Notes under the pieces: model-generated
Seen by the model: only the letters and a program-made list of their open reading frames with translations
Database searches by the model: none
What the model was told of the DNA's origin: nothing
Shown: positions 35,107 to 43,273 of the stretch, piece after piece
How the letters are laid out: each line of letters starts with the position of its first letter
Numbering within the stretch: the stretch's first letter is position 1
Assembly: GCA_028279505.1 (NCBI GenBank)
Contig: JANQNP010000056.1
Location: forward strand, 1 to 44,356
Direction of reading: 5' to 3'
DNA from: Dehalococcoidia bacterium
GTDB taxonomy: Bacteria > Chloroflexota > Dehalococcoidia > UBA2979
Length of the DNA: 44,356 nucleotides
Made by a program: the position numbers and the translations under genes

Positions 35107-35523
35107 TTAGAGCGCGCGCATCCGGTTGTTGCGGGCGTTGTGTTCGACCTCGGCCAGGCCGAGGGCCTCGAGGACGGGTGGGACGTAGTTGCCGAAGCGG
35201 CCTCGGAGCCCCTTCTTCAGGCCGTACCAGCCGCCGACCGGATTGTCCTCAGAGCGGCCCCACGCCTCGACGGTGCCGTCGGCAGCAGCCTTCTGCTCGT
35301 CGGCGTTCCCGAGCGGCACCCAGTCGCCGCGTTCCTTTAGCATCGCGTGCAGGTCATCGATGCAGCGCAGGTCGTAGCGGAGCTGGGTCTTGCCAACCTG
35401 AACTGCGAGGGTCGGCGGGTCCGTGGTCTCGTCGCGCCATGCTTGGAACCCAGACTTGCCGGGCGGCGTGGTCAGCGACCACGGATCGGCCTCGGTCCCT
35501 GCGCCTTCGACATCGGTCGCCAT
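35107..35523 (-). CDS. DUF6855-type small cytosolic protein
   Basis: The 138-residue soluble protein has the conserved segments DPWSLTTPPGKSGFQAWRDE, RCIDDLHAMLKERGDWVPLG, GTVEAWGRS, NPVGGWYGLKKGLRGRFGNYVPP and LAEVEHNARNNRMRA. I recognise this pattern as the family called DUF6855, widespread in high-GC bacteria and of unknown function. The Trp- and Gly-rich centre suggests a compact nucleic-acid or small-ligand binding fold, but this is a guess. It stands alone, with a Gly/Cys-rich gene-free region upstream. Confidence 0.8.
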   Translation of the reverse strand: MATDVEGAGTEADPWSLTTPPGKSGFQAWRDETTDPPTLAVQVGKTQLRYDLRCIDDLHAMLKERGDWVPLGNADEQKAAADGTVEAWGRSEDNPVGGWYGLKKGLRGRFGNYVPPVLEALGLAEVEHNARNNRMRAL

Positions 35524-35603
35524 CGTTCGCCCCCCTAGCGTTCACCGACGAACGGTAACTGCTTGGCTACCAATAGGCGAGCGCGATACCAGGTGAAGAG
35601 CGA

Positions 35604-35916
35604 GAGGAGGGCCGCCCGTGTGGGGGCGACCCTCCGATCCCCTGCCGCCACAGGGGGCGCTTCGCCGTGGAACCTCAGGCGGGGCGGGCCACGGCGAAAC
35701 GGACTGAAGTGGATCTGGCGCGGCGCGGCTGGGCCTCCGGGTCTCACGCTAGTGTGTGAGACACCCCGCACTCCCCGGGGCGGGGCCCAGCCGCGCCACA
35801 TGAGGCGCCGGACGGCGCCGCTAGGTTGCTGGGCCGACGGTCGAAGCTGACGCGCGGCGATGGCGTCCCGTCCCTGCTTCGAAAACGGCTGCTCGATTGA
35901 TCGAGACCATCAATCG
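35604..35916. ncRNA. Candidate structured RNA: seven hairpins in 310 bp
   Basis: Perfect or near-perfect stems follow one another: 606-617/624-635, 639-644/651-656, 661-670/689-698 (10 bp), 722-735/784-797 (14 bp), 804-809/814-819, 841-853/863-882 and 894-901/909-916 (add 35000). The 14-bp stem encloses two inner hairpins (741-747/756-762 and 764-768/776-780), giving a three-way junction. No frame shows a protein family. RNase P, tmRNA and SRP signature sequences were looked for by eye and not found. The strand is undecided, since wobble pairs point both ways. Confidence 0.5.
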
Positions 35917-36329
35917 GTGGCCCGGGTGCGCATCCGGACGCGATGGAGAGGGTTCTGCCGCTGGGGGCGTTGCCTGGAGCGATGGTCCGTTGGGCGAGGT
36001 GCCGGCTGACCGCGGACTGCGGAACGGTGGTCTGGCGCCTTGCGTCGCGCTTCGATGCCATGGCCAACGTCGGCCCCTTGTCGATGCCAAGGGGCAGGAG
36101 CGGTTGCGATCGAGACTAGGGGTCGCAGGCCCCGCGTGGGGCTCCCGCGCCGTCGATATTGGGATCCCGAGATATAGATTCCCGGACGGCCTCGCGGTCT
36201 GGTTCGCATATTAAGGTTCTGTGGCCGGTGATGGGTGCCGGTGTGTCATCGAATCATCGTCCCCTATTGGGGGCCGGCTGCCGTCTACGGCGCGGCGAGC
36301 GGCGCGTAGGAGCGATGACGACGATGCGG
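35917..36329. other. Rest of the gene-free region, with two GC-rich hairpins
   Basis: The stretch continues the gene-free region after the hairpin cluster. It contains GCCCCTTG/CAAGGGGC (36073-36080 / 36088-36095) and GGCCCC/GGGGCT (36128-36143). The first is a good terminator candidate for a transcript from the left. No protein-coding frame is convincing. An AT-richer patch (36155-36215) before the GNAT gene may hold its promoter. Confidence 0.4.
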
Positions 36330-36347
36330 GCGACCCCAGTGGGTCGC
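36330..36347 (+). promoter_or_regulatory. Leader hairpin next to the GNAT Shine-Dalgarno
   Basis: GCGACCC (36330-36336) and GGGTCGC (36341-36347) form a perfect 7-bp stem with a CAGT loop, directly before the purine-rich ribosome binding site (36348-36357). It could tune translation initiation or be an operator. Confidence 0.4.
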
Positions 36348-36367
36348 GGGAGGGGAGGCGGGCCGAC

Positions 36368-36898
36368 ATGGTCCTCGATCGGTGCGAGTTTGAGACCGAG
36401 CGCCTCGCCGTCTCGGCCTGGGGGATCGACGCGCCTGATGATCTGCCCGCGCGAATCGCGCTCGTGCTGACCGCCACCACCACCCAGTTCCTGCCGCCCG
36501 CCTGGCAGGGTGACTACACAGAGGACCGCGCCCGCCGGTGGATCGGCGAGCGGAACGGCGAGAGTCCGACGTTGTTGGTGGTCGGCCGCACGACGGGCGA
36601 CGCCGTTGGGCTCGTGATCCTCTTCGAGGAGCCGCGAGCCACCGACCCACCGACGATCGAGGTTCGGCTCGGCTACGTCCTTGCCGAGCCGCACTGGGGG
36701 CGAGGGCTGGCCTCGGAGTTGGTTGGGGGCTTCGTGGCGTGGTGTCGCGGCGAGCCCTCGATCGGTTCGATCGCGGGTGGGGTGGAGGTCGACAATGCAG
36801 CCTCCGCGCGAGTGCTGACGAAGAACGGCTTCACGCTCGTGGACCAGGGCGAGGACGAAGCGCCCGGCGAGGAGCTCTACCGCCTCGATCTGCGCTGA
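36368..36898 (+). CDS. GNAT-family N-acetyltransferase (RimJ/RimL-like)
   Basis: The 176-residue enzyme opens with CEFETERLAVSAW, the standard beginning of RimJ/RimL-type acetyltransferases (ETERLxLR). The acetyl-CoA loop reads EPHWGRGLASELVGGFVAWC (Q/RxxGxG/A in the form WGRGLA). The VEVDNAASARVLTKNGFTLV segment (NxxSxRVLEKxGF) completes the signature. The acceptor may be a protein N-terminus, antibiotic or small amine. The ATG at 36368 is set by GGGAGGGGAGG. Confidence 0.9.
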   Translation: MVLDRCEFETERLAVSAWGIDAPDDLPARIALVLTATTTQFLPPAWQGDYTEDRARRWIGERNGESPTLLVVGRTTGDAVGLVILFEEPRATDPPTIEVRLGYVLAEPHWGRGLASELVGGFVAWCRGEPSIGSIAGGVEVDNAASARVLTKNGFTLVDQGEDEAPGEELYRLDLR

Positions 36899-37008
36899 TT
36901 GCAGATGGCATAGCGGTTGTGCGGCCCGGGGAACTCCGGCTGTGCGCGTGACGTTCGGCGATCACCCCTCAAGAGTGGGTCCGCTCACCCCACTGAACGG
37001 AGACTTCG

Positions 37009-37902
37009 TTGAGAACGATCACCCCGAGGCGGCCGCTCCTCTTCCTGGTAGCCGCGCTGACCATCTTCGCGATCGGTCTCGCCGCCTGCAGTTCGGACGA
37101 TGACGACCCGACCGCGACACCCGCCGACGGTCGCGACGCCGTGGAAGAGCAGGGGAGTCCGGACGATTCCGTGAGCACTAGCGCCCCTGCACTCAGTGAC
37201 GACCCCGCCGGCGACGACGTCGACCTGCCGGCGCGCGAGCCCGAGTCGTTCGTTGGCCTGACTCGTGACGAGGCGACCGCGCTGGCCGAGTCCGAGGGCC
37301 GCATCTGGCGAGTCGGGCGCGAGGATGGCGTCTACCTGCCAGTCACCGAGGACTATCGAGTTGGTCGCGTGACGTTCGAACTCGAGAGCGACCGCGTGAC
37401 CGCCGCGACGATCGAGCAACCTTTGGATGACATCCCGGGCGACGTGGTCGACCCCAGCGTGCCGCTCGATGTCGAGGATCAGGATGCGGCGGCGATCGTC
37501 GCGGCAGCGACGATTCGACTCCTCACCGTGGACCACAGTTTCGGCCCGGATGCGCCGCCGCCATTCTCGGACGTGCGGGTTGCCTCGACGGCGAGTGGCA
37601 CCGGCGGGACCCTGTTGGCGCCGCTCGCCCTCGAGATGATCGCGAGCGCCGTGCAAGACACAGGCGCAACGGTCCAGTTTGTCGACGACTCGCGTGCGAT
37701 GATCGACGAACTCTTCGATGGCTCGACACCGGGTGTCGCGGTGCTGACCGTCGGCAGCCTGCGGATGGACGGCGACCGCGCCGAGGTGGAGATGCAGCTC
37801 TGGTGCGGCTCGTTGTGCGGCGTGTACCTCACCTACGAGGCGGTTCATTCCGACGGCGGTTGGACGATCACGGACACGGTTGGTCCGATCGCGCTCTCGT
37901 AG
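37009..37902 (+). CDS. Secreted lipoprotein, unknown
   Basis: The protein has 297 residues from a TTG start with GGAG seven bases upstream. The signal peptide ends in the lipobox LAAC, and an acidic, low-complexity linker follows (about 30-75). A PASTA/I78-like region comes next: FVGLTRDEATALAESEGRIWRV looks like the inhibitor-I78 or PASTA fold opening. The C-terminal half has a WCGSLCG motif that could be a disulfide, ending in VHSDGGWTITDTVG, a strand typical of SnoaL/NTF2-like lipoproteins. An inverted repeat AGTGGG/CCCACT (36974-36994) lies just before the start. Confidence 0.7.
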   Translation: MRTITPRRPLLFLVAALTIFAIGLAACSSDDDDPTATPADGRDAVEEQGSPDDSVSTSAPALSDDPAGDDVDLPAREPESFVGLTRDEATALAESEGRIWRVGREDGVYLPVTEDYRVGRVTFELESDRVTAATIEQPLDDIPGDVVDPSVPLDVEDQDAAAIVAAATIRLLTVDHSFGPDAPPPFSDVRVASTASGTGGTLLAPLALEMIASAVQDTGATVQFVDDSRAMIDELFDGSTPGVAVLTVGSLRMDGDRAEVEMQLWCGSLCGVYLTYEAVHSDGGWTITDTVGPIALS

Positions 37903-37927
37903 TCTCGCTGATCCTCGGTTGACCGAA

Positions 37928-37952
37928 GCGGCCACCCCGTCGGGGTGACCGC
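37928..37952. terminator. Bidirectional terminator between lipoprotein and sigma factor genes
   Basis: GCGG-x-CACCCC pairs with GGGGTG-x-CCGC around a 3-nt loop. The ten paired bases lie 26 bases after the lipoprotein stop and about 44 before the end of the sigma gene. The two genes converge. Confidence 0.6.
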
Positions 37953-37995
37953 TCATGCTGAGGTGTTGCATATCGCTACCGCGTTCTCGGCCGGC

Positions 37996-38598
37996 CTAGC
38001 TCGCGCCGGGCGTCGTGAGGAGACCGCGGAGCTCGCGAGCGGCGCGGTAGTGCTGGGCGCGGACCGCCTCCTCTGACTTACCGAGGGCGGTGCCGATCTC
38101 TCGGTGGGAGAGCCCCTGGAAGTGCCGGAGGACGAGCACCTCGCGCTGCTCGTCAGGGAGACGGAGGAGCGCGGTGCGGATCCGCTCGCGCTCCTCGGAC
38201 CGTTCGGCCACCGCCTCGGGAGCCCCGAGCGCATCATCGTCGGCGATCTCGGCGACGCCTTCGAGGTCGACGGTGGCGCTTCGCTTCGCGGCGACCGCGA
38301 GGGCGCGGCGGTGAGCGATGCGATAGAGCCAGCCATCGAAGGCAGCGGGCCTCCGCAGCTTCGGTAGGTCGCGCCACACCTCGACGAAGGTGTCCGCCAC
38401 CGCGTCTTCGACAGGGTCCTCCGAGCGAAGCAGCCCTCGGACATAGCGCATCACGGGGGCGATACGAGCGCGGTAGAGCGCAGCGAAGGCGTCTCTGTCG
38501 CCGGAGCGGGCCGCCTCGACGAGGGCGGTGAGCTCCTCGGACGAGGCGGCGGCCGGCGACTCCTGGTCGAGCGACGCCACCGGGCTAGTCGTCGTCAT
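37996..38598 (-). CDS. ECF sigma-70-family RNA polymerase sigma factor
   Basis: The 200-residue sigma factor has region 2 (DAFAALYRARIAPVMRYVRG, then VEDAVADTFVEVWRDL and FDGWLYRIAHRRAL) and region 4 (LRLPDEQREVLVLRHFQGLSHREIGTALGKSEEAVRAQHYRA). No region 3 is present. The ATG at 38598 lies inside the end of the upstream gene with a 14-base overlap in another frame, so the two are translationally coupled. The upstream membrane protein with an acidic tail is the likely anti-sigma factor. The gene order is reversed compared with the usual sigma-then-anti-sigma pairs. Confidence 0.92.
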   Translation of the reverse strand: MTTTSPVASLDQESPAAASSEELTALVEAARSGDRDAFAALYRARIAPVMRYVRGLLRSEDPVEDAVADTFVEVWRDLPKLRRPAAFDGWLYRIAHRRALAVAAKRSATVDLEGVAEIADDDALGAPEAVAERSEERERIRTALLRLPDEQREVLVLRHFQGLSHREIGTALGKSEEAVRAQHYRAARELRGLLTTPGAS

Positions 38599-38905
38599 CT
38601 GAGTCGCTGCTGTCGTCGTCGCTGGAGTCCTCAGCGGCGTCGTCCTCGTCGTCGTCCTCGTCGTCGTCGTCTTCGAGGTCGTCATCGTCGTCGGAGTCGT
38701 CGACATCGACGTCGTCATCATCGTCGGACCGTGCGTCGTCTTGGTCGTCGTCGCTGCCGCGCGCGTCGCTCTCCCCATCATCGTCGTCGCTGCGGGCGTC
38801 GTCGTCGTCACCCCTGCCATCGTCATCGTCGTCGTTGTCGCGAGCGTCGTCGTCATCATCGCTGCCACGGGTGTCGTCATCATCGTCGTCGCTGCTGCGA
38901 GCGTC
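38585..38905 (-). repeat. Low-complexity GAC/GAT codon tract
   Basis: The stretch encodes the Asp-rich tail and is almost a GAy microsatellite on the minus strand (GTC/ATC on the plus strand). The unit runs are of mixed length and frame-preserving. Slippage would alter tail length in steps of one residue. On the opposite strand the same tract gives a spurious Val/Ile-rich frame. Confidence 0.8.
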
Positions 38906-39820
38906 GTCGGTCGCGAAGGAGTTGATTTCCGCCGAGAACGCGTCGCCGTCCAACTCCAGCTCAAGCTCGATCGCGCGCCCGTCTTCGTGTGTGAACCAGA
39001 CCCCGATGTCGTCGTCATCGAACTCGCCCCGCGTCACTACCCAGCCAGCGTTCGGACGCAGTCCAACGAGGTGAAGCGAGTCGTCGCTGACCTCGATCAC
39101 CGCGGTACCCGCATCGGCGACCACGAGCGCTCGCCGCCCGTCGTCCGGATTGAGGAGGTCGATCGAGTCGTCGTCGGTGATCGCCGCGGCGAGCAGGACG
39201 TTGTCGGGGTCGCGGGCCTCGAGGGCTGCTTCGACCCACTGGGCGACGCGCCCGACCTGGCCCCCGACCTCACCATCGTCGCCGAGCGTTGGCCGGTCGA
39301 TCAGCAGCGACTCTACTCGCTGCAGAGCGACGATCGCGGTGCTGAGGTCGTCGAGGTCGAGATCATCGAAGGCATCTGGGTCGTCCTCGATACGCCGGAG
39401 GAGTTCGTCGGCCTGGGAGCGGAGTGCCTGCAGCTCGGCGTCGTCGAGGTCGTCGTCATCGAGTGCCGTGGCAGTCGCCTCGGAGAGTTCATCGACGGCA
39501 TCGAGGATGGCCGCGCTCGCGCTACTTCCGCCGAGGGCGGGGACGACCAGAACGGCGGCGATCATGACGCCGGCGAGGCCGCCGACCATCGCCGCGCGAC
39601 GCGCCGGCAACCCGAGCACGCTCCCGCCGAGCAGTCTGGTGACCGGCGCGTACCAGGGCTGCGACTGTGGCCCCATCTCGGATTGGACCCGGTTCCAGAG
39701 ACGCGTTTCCGTCGCGGCGTCTGGCTCGGCGCCGGCGTCATCGAACAGGGCGTCGAGGGCACGGTCGGCCTCGTTCACATCGGGCGGTTGGCTGTCGTGT
39801 CGGTCGCTGGTCCCCGCCAC
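38585..39820 (-). CDS. Single-TM putative anti-sigma factor with Asp-rich C-terminal tail
   Basis: The protein has 411 residues from the GTG at 39820, chosen for GAGGAGG just upstream; an ATG at 39856 is possible. The short cytosolic part (1-75) contains EADRALDALFDDA and ATETRLWNRV, which resemble sigma-binding helices. No zinc-type HxxxCxxC is present. One TM segment is at about 77-98. The external part has helical stretches with Asp clusters (120-160), a beta-rich segment (230-300), and then residues 305-411 of which about 60% are Asp, mostly in runs of 3-6 broken by Ser, Arg and Gly. Such a tail should bind many divalent cations. I infer a cation- or envelope-sensing regulator. Confidence 0.65.
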   Translation of the reverse strand: MAGTSDRHDSQPPDVNEADRALDALFDDAGAEPDAATETRLWNRVQSEMGPQSQPWYAPVTRLLGGSVLGLPARRAAMVGGLAGVMIAAVLVVPALGGSSASAAILDAVDELSEATATALDDDDLDDAELQALRSQADELLRRIEDDPDAFDDLDLDDLSTAIVALQRVESLLIDRPTLGDDGEVGGQVGRVAQWVEAALEARDPDNVLLAAAITDDDSIDLLNPDDGRRALVVADAGTAVIEVSDDSLHLVGLRPNAGWVVTRGEFDDDDIGVWFTHEDGRAIELELELDGDAFSAEINSFATDDARSSDDDDDDTRGSDDDDDARDNDDDDDGRGDDDDARSDDDDGESDARGSDDDQDDARSDDDDDVDVDDSDDDDDLEDDDDEDDDEDDAAEDSSDDDSSDSDDDD

Positions 39821-39975
39821 AGTTGTCCTCCTCGTCCTCGGCGGCACCGTCTTCATGATGCCGTCAGAGATACAGGGGCGCGCACCCGTGAAAACGTGAC
39901 GCGGCGGTCGAACACGCGCGTCGTATCCTGCTCGCTGACCCGGCGAAGCACGCCTGACAGGACGGATGGCCTCGG

Positions 39976-40905
39976 GTGGATGGAACGCTGACCTTCTCGG
40001 GGAACCCGCTGGCGCGAGCCGAGCGCGAGCTGGCCGACCCTGCGTGGATCGATGCGCAGCGCGCGGATCCTCGCGGGCGCTACCTGGTGCTCCACCACTT
40101 CGACGCGCCGGTCACCTCTGAGGACGATCCACACCTCGCCTGGCTGCCGCCGGATGAGCTGCCGCTGTTCGAGGGTGAGCCGATCGTCCTCGGGATCGGG
40201 GACGGAGTGCCGCACTTCGCCGTCGTCACCTCCGACGCGGCCGAGGCGGACGCGCGCGCCGACGGGGTTGGACCGGCGGGGCTGAGCTATCTCGATGCGC
40301 GGACACTCGCCTCGATGCTGCCCGCCGAGGAGGCGGCGATCGTCGCCCAGGCGCGGGCGCTGGCCGAGTGGCACGAGCGGTACGCGTTCTGCCCGCGCTG
40401 TGGGGCAGCGAACACCGCGATCGAGGGCGGTGCGCGGCTGGAGTGCACAAGCTGCGGGGCGCGCCACTACCCGCGTGTGGACCCCTCGATCATCACGCTG
40501 GTCGAGAAGGACGGGCGCGCCCTGCTGGCGGGGCGCGTCGGCGGGCCGCCGCTGCGGAAGTCATGCGTCGCCGGCTTCCTCGAGCCGGGCGAGTCGATCG
40601 AGGAGGCGGTGGTGCGCGAAGTCCTCGAGGAGACCGGCGTGCACGTCGGCGACGTGCAGTACTCCTACTCGCAGCCGTGGCCGTTCCCGGGGGTGCTGAT
40701 GATCGGCTGCCGAGCGGTGGCGCGGACCTCAGAGGTGCGGGTGGACGGCGTCGAGATCGGGCACGCTGACTGGTACTCGCGCGAGCAGGTGCGCGACGCG
40801 CTGGCGGGCAGCTCGGACGAGTTGGTGGTGCCGCCGCCGCTCGCGATCGCCCACCACCTGCTGCAGGATTTCGTCGCGCACGGCGCGGACGGGGAGCAAC
40901 CATGA
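39976..40905 (+). CDS. nudC: NADH pyrophosphatase / NAD-cap hydrolase
   Basis: The 309-residue Nudix enzyme has the NudC architecture: an N-terminal domain, a zinc ribbon (CPRC ... CTSC, about 137-155), then the Nudix box GFLEPGESIEEAVVREVLEETG, and the NudC-type SQPWPFP motif after it. It splits NADH and may remove NAD caps from RNA. The start is GTG. The stop overlaps the ATG of the next gene by four bases (ATGA at 40902-40905), so the two belong to one transcription unit. Confidence 0.93.
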   Translation: MDGTLTFSGNPLARAERELADPAWIDAQRADPRGRYLVLHHFDAPVTSEDDPHLAWLPPDELPLFEGEPIVLGIGDGVPHFAVVTSDAAEADARADGVGPAGLSYLDARTLASMLPAEEAAIVAQARALAEWHERYAFCPRCGAANTAIEGGARLECTSCGARHYPRVDPSIITLVEKDGRALLAGRVGGPPLRKSCVAGFLEPGESIEEAVVREVLEETGVHVGDVQYSYSQPWPFPGVLMIGCRAVARTSEVRVDGVEIGHADWYSREQVRDALAGSSDELVVPPPLAIAHHLLQDFVAHGADGEQP

Positions 40906-41912
40906 CCAACCGACGCTCGATCACCGAGAGCGAGCCGCTGCGGATCGGCGTGCTCGGAGTCGCGCGGATCACGCCTCGGGCGCTGACCGAGCCGGTGAAC
41001 GACGAGCCTCGGGCGGTGTTGCAGTCGATCGCCGCGCGCGACCGCGCTCGCGCTGAGGCGTACGCGGCCGACGAGGGTATCCCGAACGTCCACGACGGCT
41101 ACCAGGGCGTGATCGACGATCCCGGGGTGGAGGCGGTCTACAACCCGCTGCCGATCTCGTTGCACCACGAGTGGACGCTGAAGGCGCTCGCCGCTGGGAA
41201 GCACGTGCTCTGCGAGAAGTCGATCGCCCTCAACGCCCGCGAGGCACGGGAGATGGCGGACGCCGCTCGCGACGCCGGACTCGTACTGATGGACGCCTTC
41301 CACTACCGCTACCACCCGGCGTTCAAGCGGGCGGTCGAACTGCTCCGCGAGGGCCGAATCGGCACGATCGAGCGCCTCGAGGCGGTCTTCCACACGGCCG
41401 TCACGAACACCACGGACATCCGGATGATCTACGAGACCGGTGGCGGCGTGACGATGGACATCGGCTGCTATCCCGTCTCCTGGGTCCGCCACGCGAGCGG
41501 CGAGGAGCCCGAGGTGGTCTCCGCCACCGCCGAGGTCGGTCCACCCAACGTCGACACGATGCTGGAGGCGGAGCTGCGCTTCCCCTCGGGCGCCACAGGG
41601 CACGTCTCCGGCGACATGCGCGAGGGCACGGAGTTCGCGAACTCGCTGACCGTGACCGGCAGCGCCGGGCGGCTGCACTTCGAGAACCCGCTGGTCCCCC
41701 AGCGAGGTCACTACATCGACCTCGAGACGACCGATGGCAGCGAGCGCCTCGAGTTCGACCGCCGTGGCACGTACCACTACCAGCTCGACGCCTTCCTCGA
41801 TGCGATCGACCACGACGCACCGGTGCTGACCGACGGCGACGACGCCGCGCGCCAGATGGCTGCGATCGACGCCTGCTACGAGGCGGCCGGTTTGCCGATC
41901 CGCAGGACCTAG
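40902..41912 (+). CDS. Gfo/Idh/MocA-family oxidoreductase
   Basis: The 336-residue NAD(P)-dependent oxidoreductase has the N-terminal Rossmann segment RIGVLGVARIT and the family motif HVLCEKSIALN, where the usual EKP reads EKS. The catalytic-site region of DAFHYRYHP and GGGVTMDIGCYPVSW is present. Substrates in the family are sugars, inositol or related polyols. It is coupled to nudC by a 4-base overlap and followed after 35 bp by the acyl-CoA-dehydrogenase-fold gene, so the three form an operon. Confidence 0.9.
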   Translation: MTNRRSITESEPLRIGVLGVARITPRALTEPVNDEPRAVLQSIAARDRARAEAYAADEGIPNVHDGYQGVIDDPGVEAVYNPLPISLHHEWTLKALAAGKHVLCEKSIALNAREAREMADAARDAGLVLMDAFHYRYHPAFKRAVELLREGRIGTIERLEAVFHTAVTNTTDIRMIYETGGGVTMDIGCYPVSWVRHASGEEPEVVSATAEVGPPNVDTMLEAELRFPSGATGHVSGDMREGTEFANSLTVTGSAGRLHFENPLVPQRGHYIDLETTDGSERLEFDRRGTYHYQLDAFLDAIDHDAPVLTDGDDAARQMAAIDACYEAAGLPIRRT

Positions 41913-41947
41913 GCCGCGGAGCCTCAGCGCGACGGAGGGCGGCGCGA

Positions 41948-43114
41948 ATGAACCACGACGAGCTGATGGCCTGGGCCGAGGAGATGGTCGAACCACTGGC
42001 GGAGCGGGCGGCGGAGACGGAGCGGCTGCGCGAGCTGCCGGCGTCGACGATCGCGGCCGCCGAGGAGGCCGGCTACTTCAAGCTGGTCGTGCCGGAGGAC
42101 CTGGGCGGATGGGGCCTCGGGTTGCCCGGGCTGCTGCAGAGCACGCGGGTGCTGGCGCACGGCTGCGTGTCGTCGGCGTGGGCGCTGTCGTTCCTGGCGC
42201 TGCACAACTGGTTCGTCGCGCGCGGTGCTCGAGAGCTGCAGGCGGAGATCTGGGGCGAGCGGCCCTACGCGAAGATCCCCTGCCCGCTGGCGCCGACGGG
42301 GACGGCGGCGCCCGTCGACGGCGGCTTCGAGATCAGCGGCCGCTGGCAGTGGGCGACCGGCGTGCAGCACGGCGACTGGGTGATGGTGAACTGCATGGTT
42401 GACCGCGGCGCGGGCCGCGAGTCGATCTTCTGCCTCGCGCCGATCGGCGACGTCGAGGTGGACGACGTGTGGCACACCTCGGGGATGCGCGGGACCGGCA
42501 GCAACGACGTGGTGGCCTCGGAGCTGTTCGTGCCCGCTGTGCGCACGCTGACCGCCGAGGAGCTGCGCGGCGACGCCCCGCCGGGCGGCGCGGTCAGCGC
42601 CGACCCGTTCGTGAAGTACCCACTGACGCCGGTGCTGACCCTCGTCGCCGCCGCGCCGGCCCTCGGTGGTGCCGAGGCGGCGGTCGACCTCTTCCGCGAC
42701 TACATCCGCTCAAGGGTGCTGCCGTACTCGGCGGGGGACCGCCAGGCGGAGCAGGCGCCCTCGCAGGTGCGACTCGCCGAAGCGCTGGCGACCGTCCGCG
42801 CCGCACGCCTCGTGTGGGAGGACGCGATGAATCAGCTGCGCACGACGTACGACGCGGGCGGCAGCATCGACCGCGCTCAGCGCGGCCGCTTCCGCCTCGC
42901 GGCGGCGCACACCGTGCGGCTATCGCTGCAGGCGGTGAGCCACATCGTCGAGGGTGCTGGCGCCTCGGTGCACTTCGCCGACTCACCGCTGGGCCGCATC
43001 CACCGGGACCTGGTCACCCTCAAAGGCCACGTTGTCTACGACTGGGACCGCGCCGCCCAACTGGCGGGGAAGCTCGAACTCGGGATCGAGCCTGGGCCGG
43101 CGGACATGCTGTAG
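41948..43114 (+). CDS. Acyl-CoA dehydrogenase-fold flavoprotein (HsaA/DszC-like)
   Basis: The 388-residue flavoprotein has an N-terminal helical domain, a middle beta domain and the type 2 C-terminal helical domain. GGWGLGLPGLL, ISGRWQWATGV, WHTSGMRGTGSNDV and HIVEGAGASVHFADSPLGRIHRDL match the group of flavin-dependent monooxygenases (HsaA, HpaC-linked hydroxylases, DszC) that share the fold. The catalytic Glu of true acyl-CoA dehydrogenases is not evident, so oxygenation or N/C-hydroxylation is more likely than dehydrogenation. The ATG at 41948 follows GGAGGG. Confidence 0.82.
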   Translation: MNHDELMAWAEEMVEPLAERAAETERLRELPASTIAAAEEAGYFKLVVPEDLGGWGLGLPGLLQSTRVLAHGCVSSAWALSFLALHNWFVARGARELQAEIWGERPYAKIPCPLAPTGTAAPVDGGFEISGRWQWATGVQHGDWVMVNCMVDRGAGRESIFCLAPIGDVEVDDVWHTSGMRGTGSNDVVASELFVPAVRTLTAEELRGDAPPGGAVSADPFVKYPLTPVLTLVAAAPALGGAEAAVDLFRDYIRSRVLPYSAGDRQAEQAPSQVRLAEALATVRAARLVWEDAMNQLRTTYDAGGSIDRAQRGRFRLAAAHTVRLSLQAVSHIVEGAGASVHFADSPLGRIHRDLVTLKGHVVYDWDRAAQLAGKLELGIEPGPADML

Positions 43115-43273
43115 GGCTCTGTACCGCGCTAACACTACGTGCGCGCGCCAGCTCTCGTTGCTGTCTCGCAACACCCAGGCGGTTCGACGTCTTGCGCGCT
43201 CATCGAACGGACGAGCGGCATTCCCTTGACTAGCTCCGCACATCCGGTCTTGACTCCCGAGTAGTCTGCTCGA

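Noticed and set aside
35563..35850. Plus-strand frame of 95 codons in the hairpin-rich region
   Set aside because: Arg/Gly/Pro-rich composition typical of random high-GC frames, no Shine-Dalgarno, and it crosses several perfect stems.
38741..39991. Long plus-strand reading frame (416 codons) opposite the Asp-rich membrane protein
   Set aside because: It is the antisense of the GAy tract, which yields a Val/Ile-rich sequence without family motifs. The minus frame has a Shine-Dalgarno, TM segment and coupling to the sigma gene.
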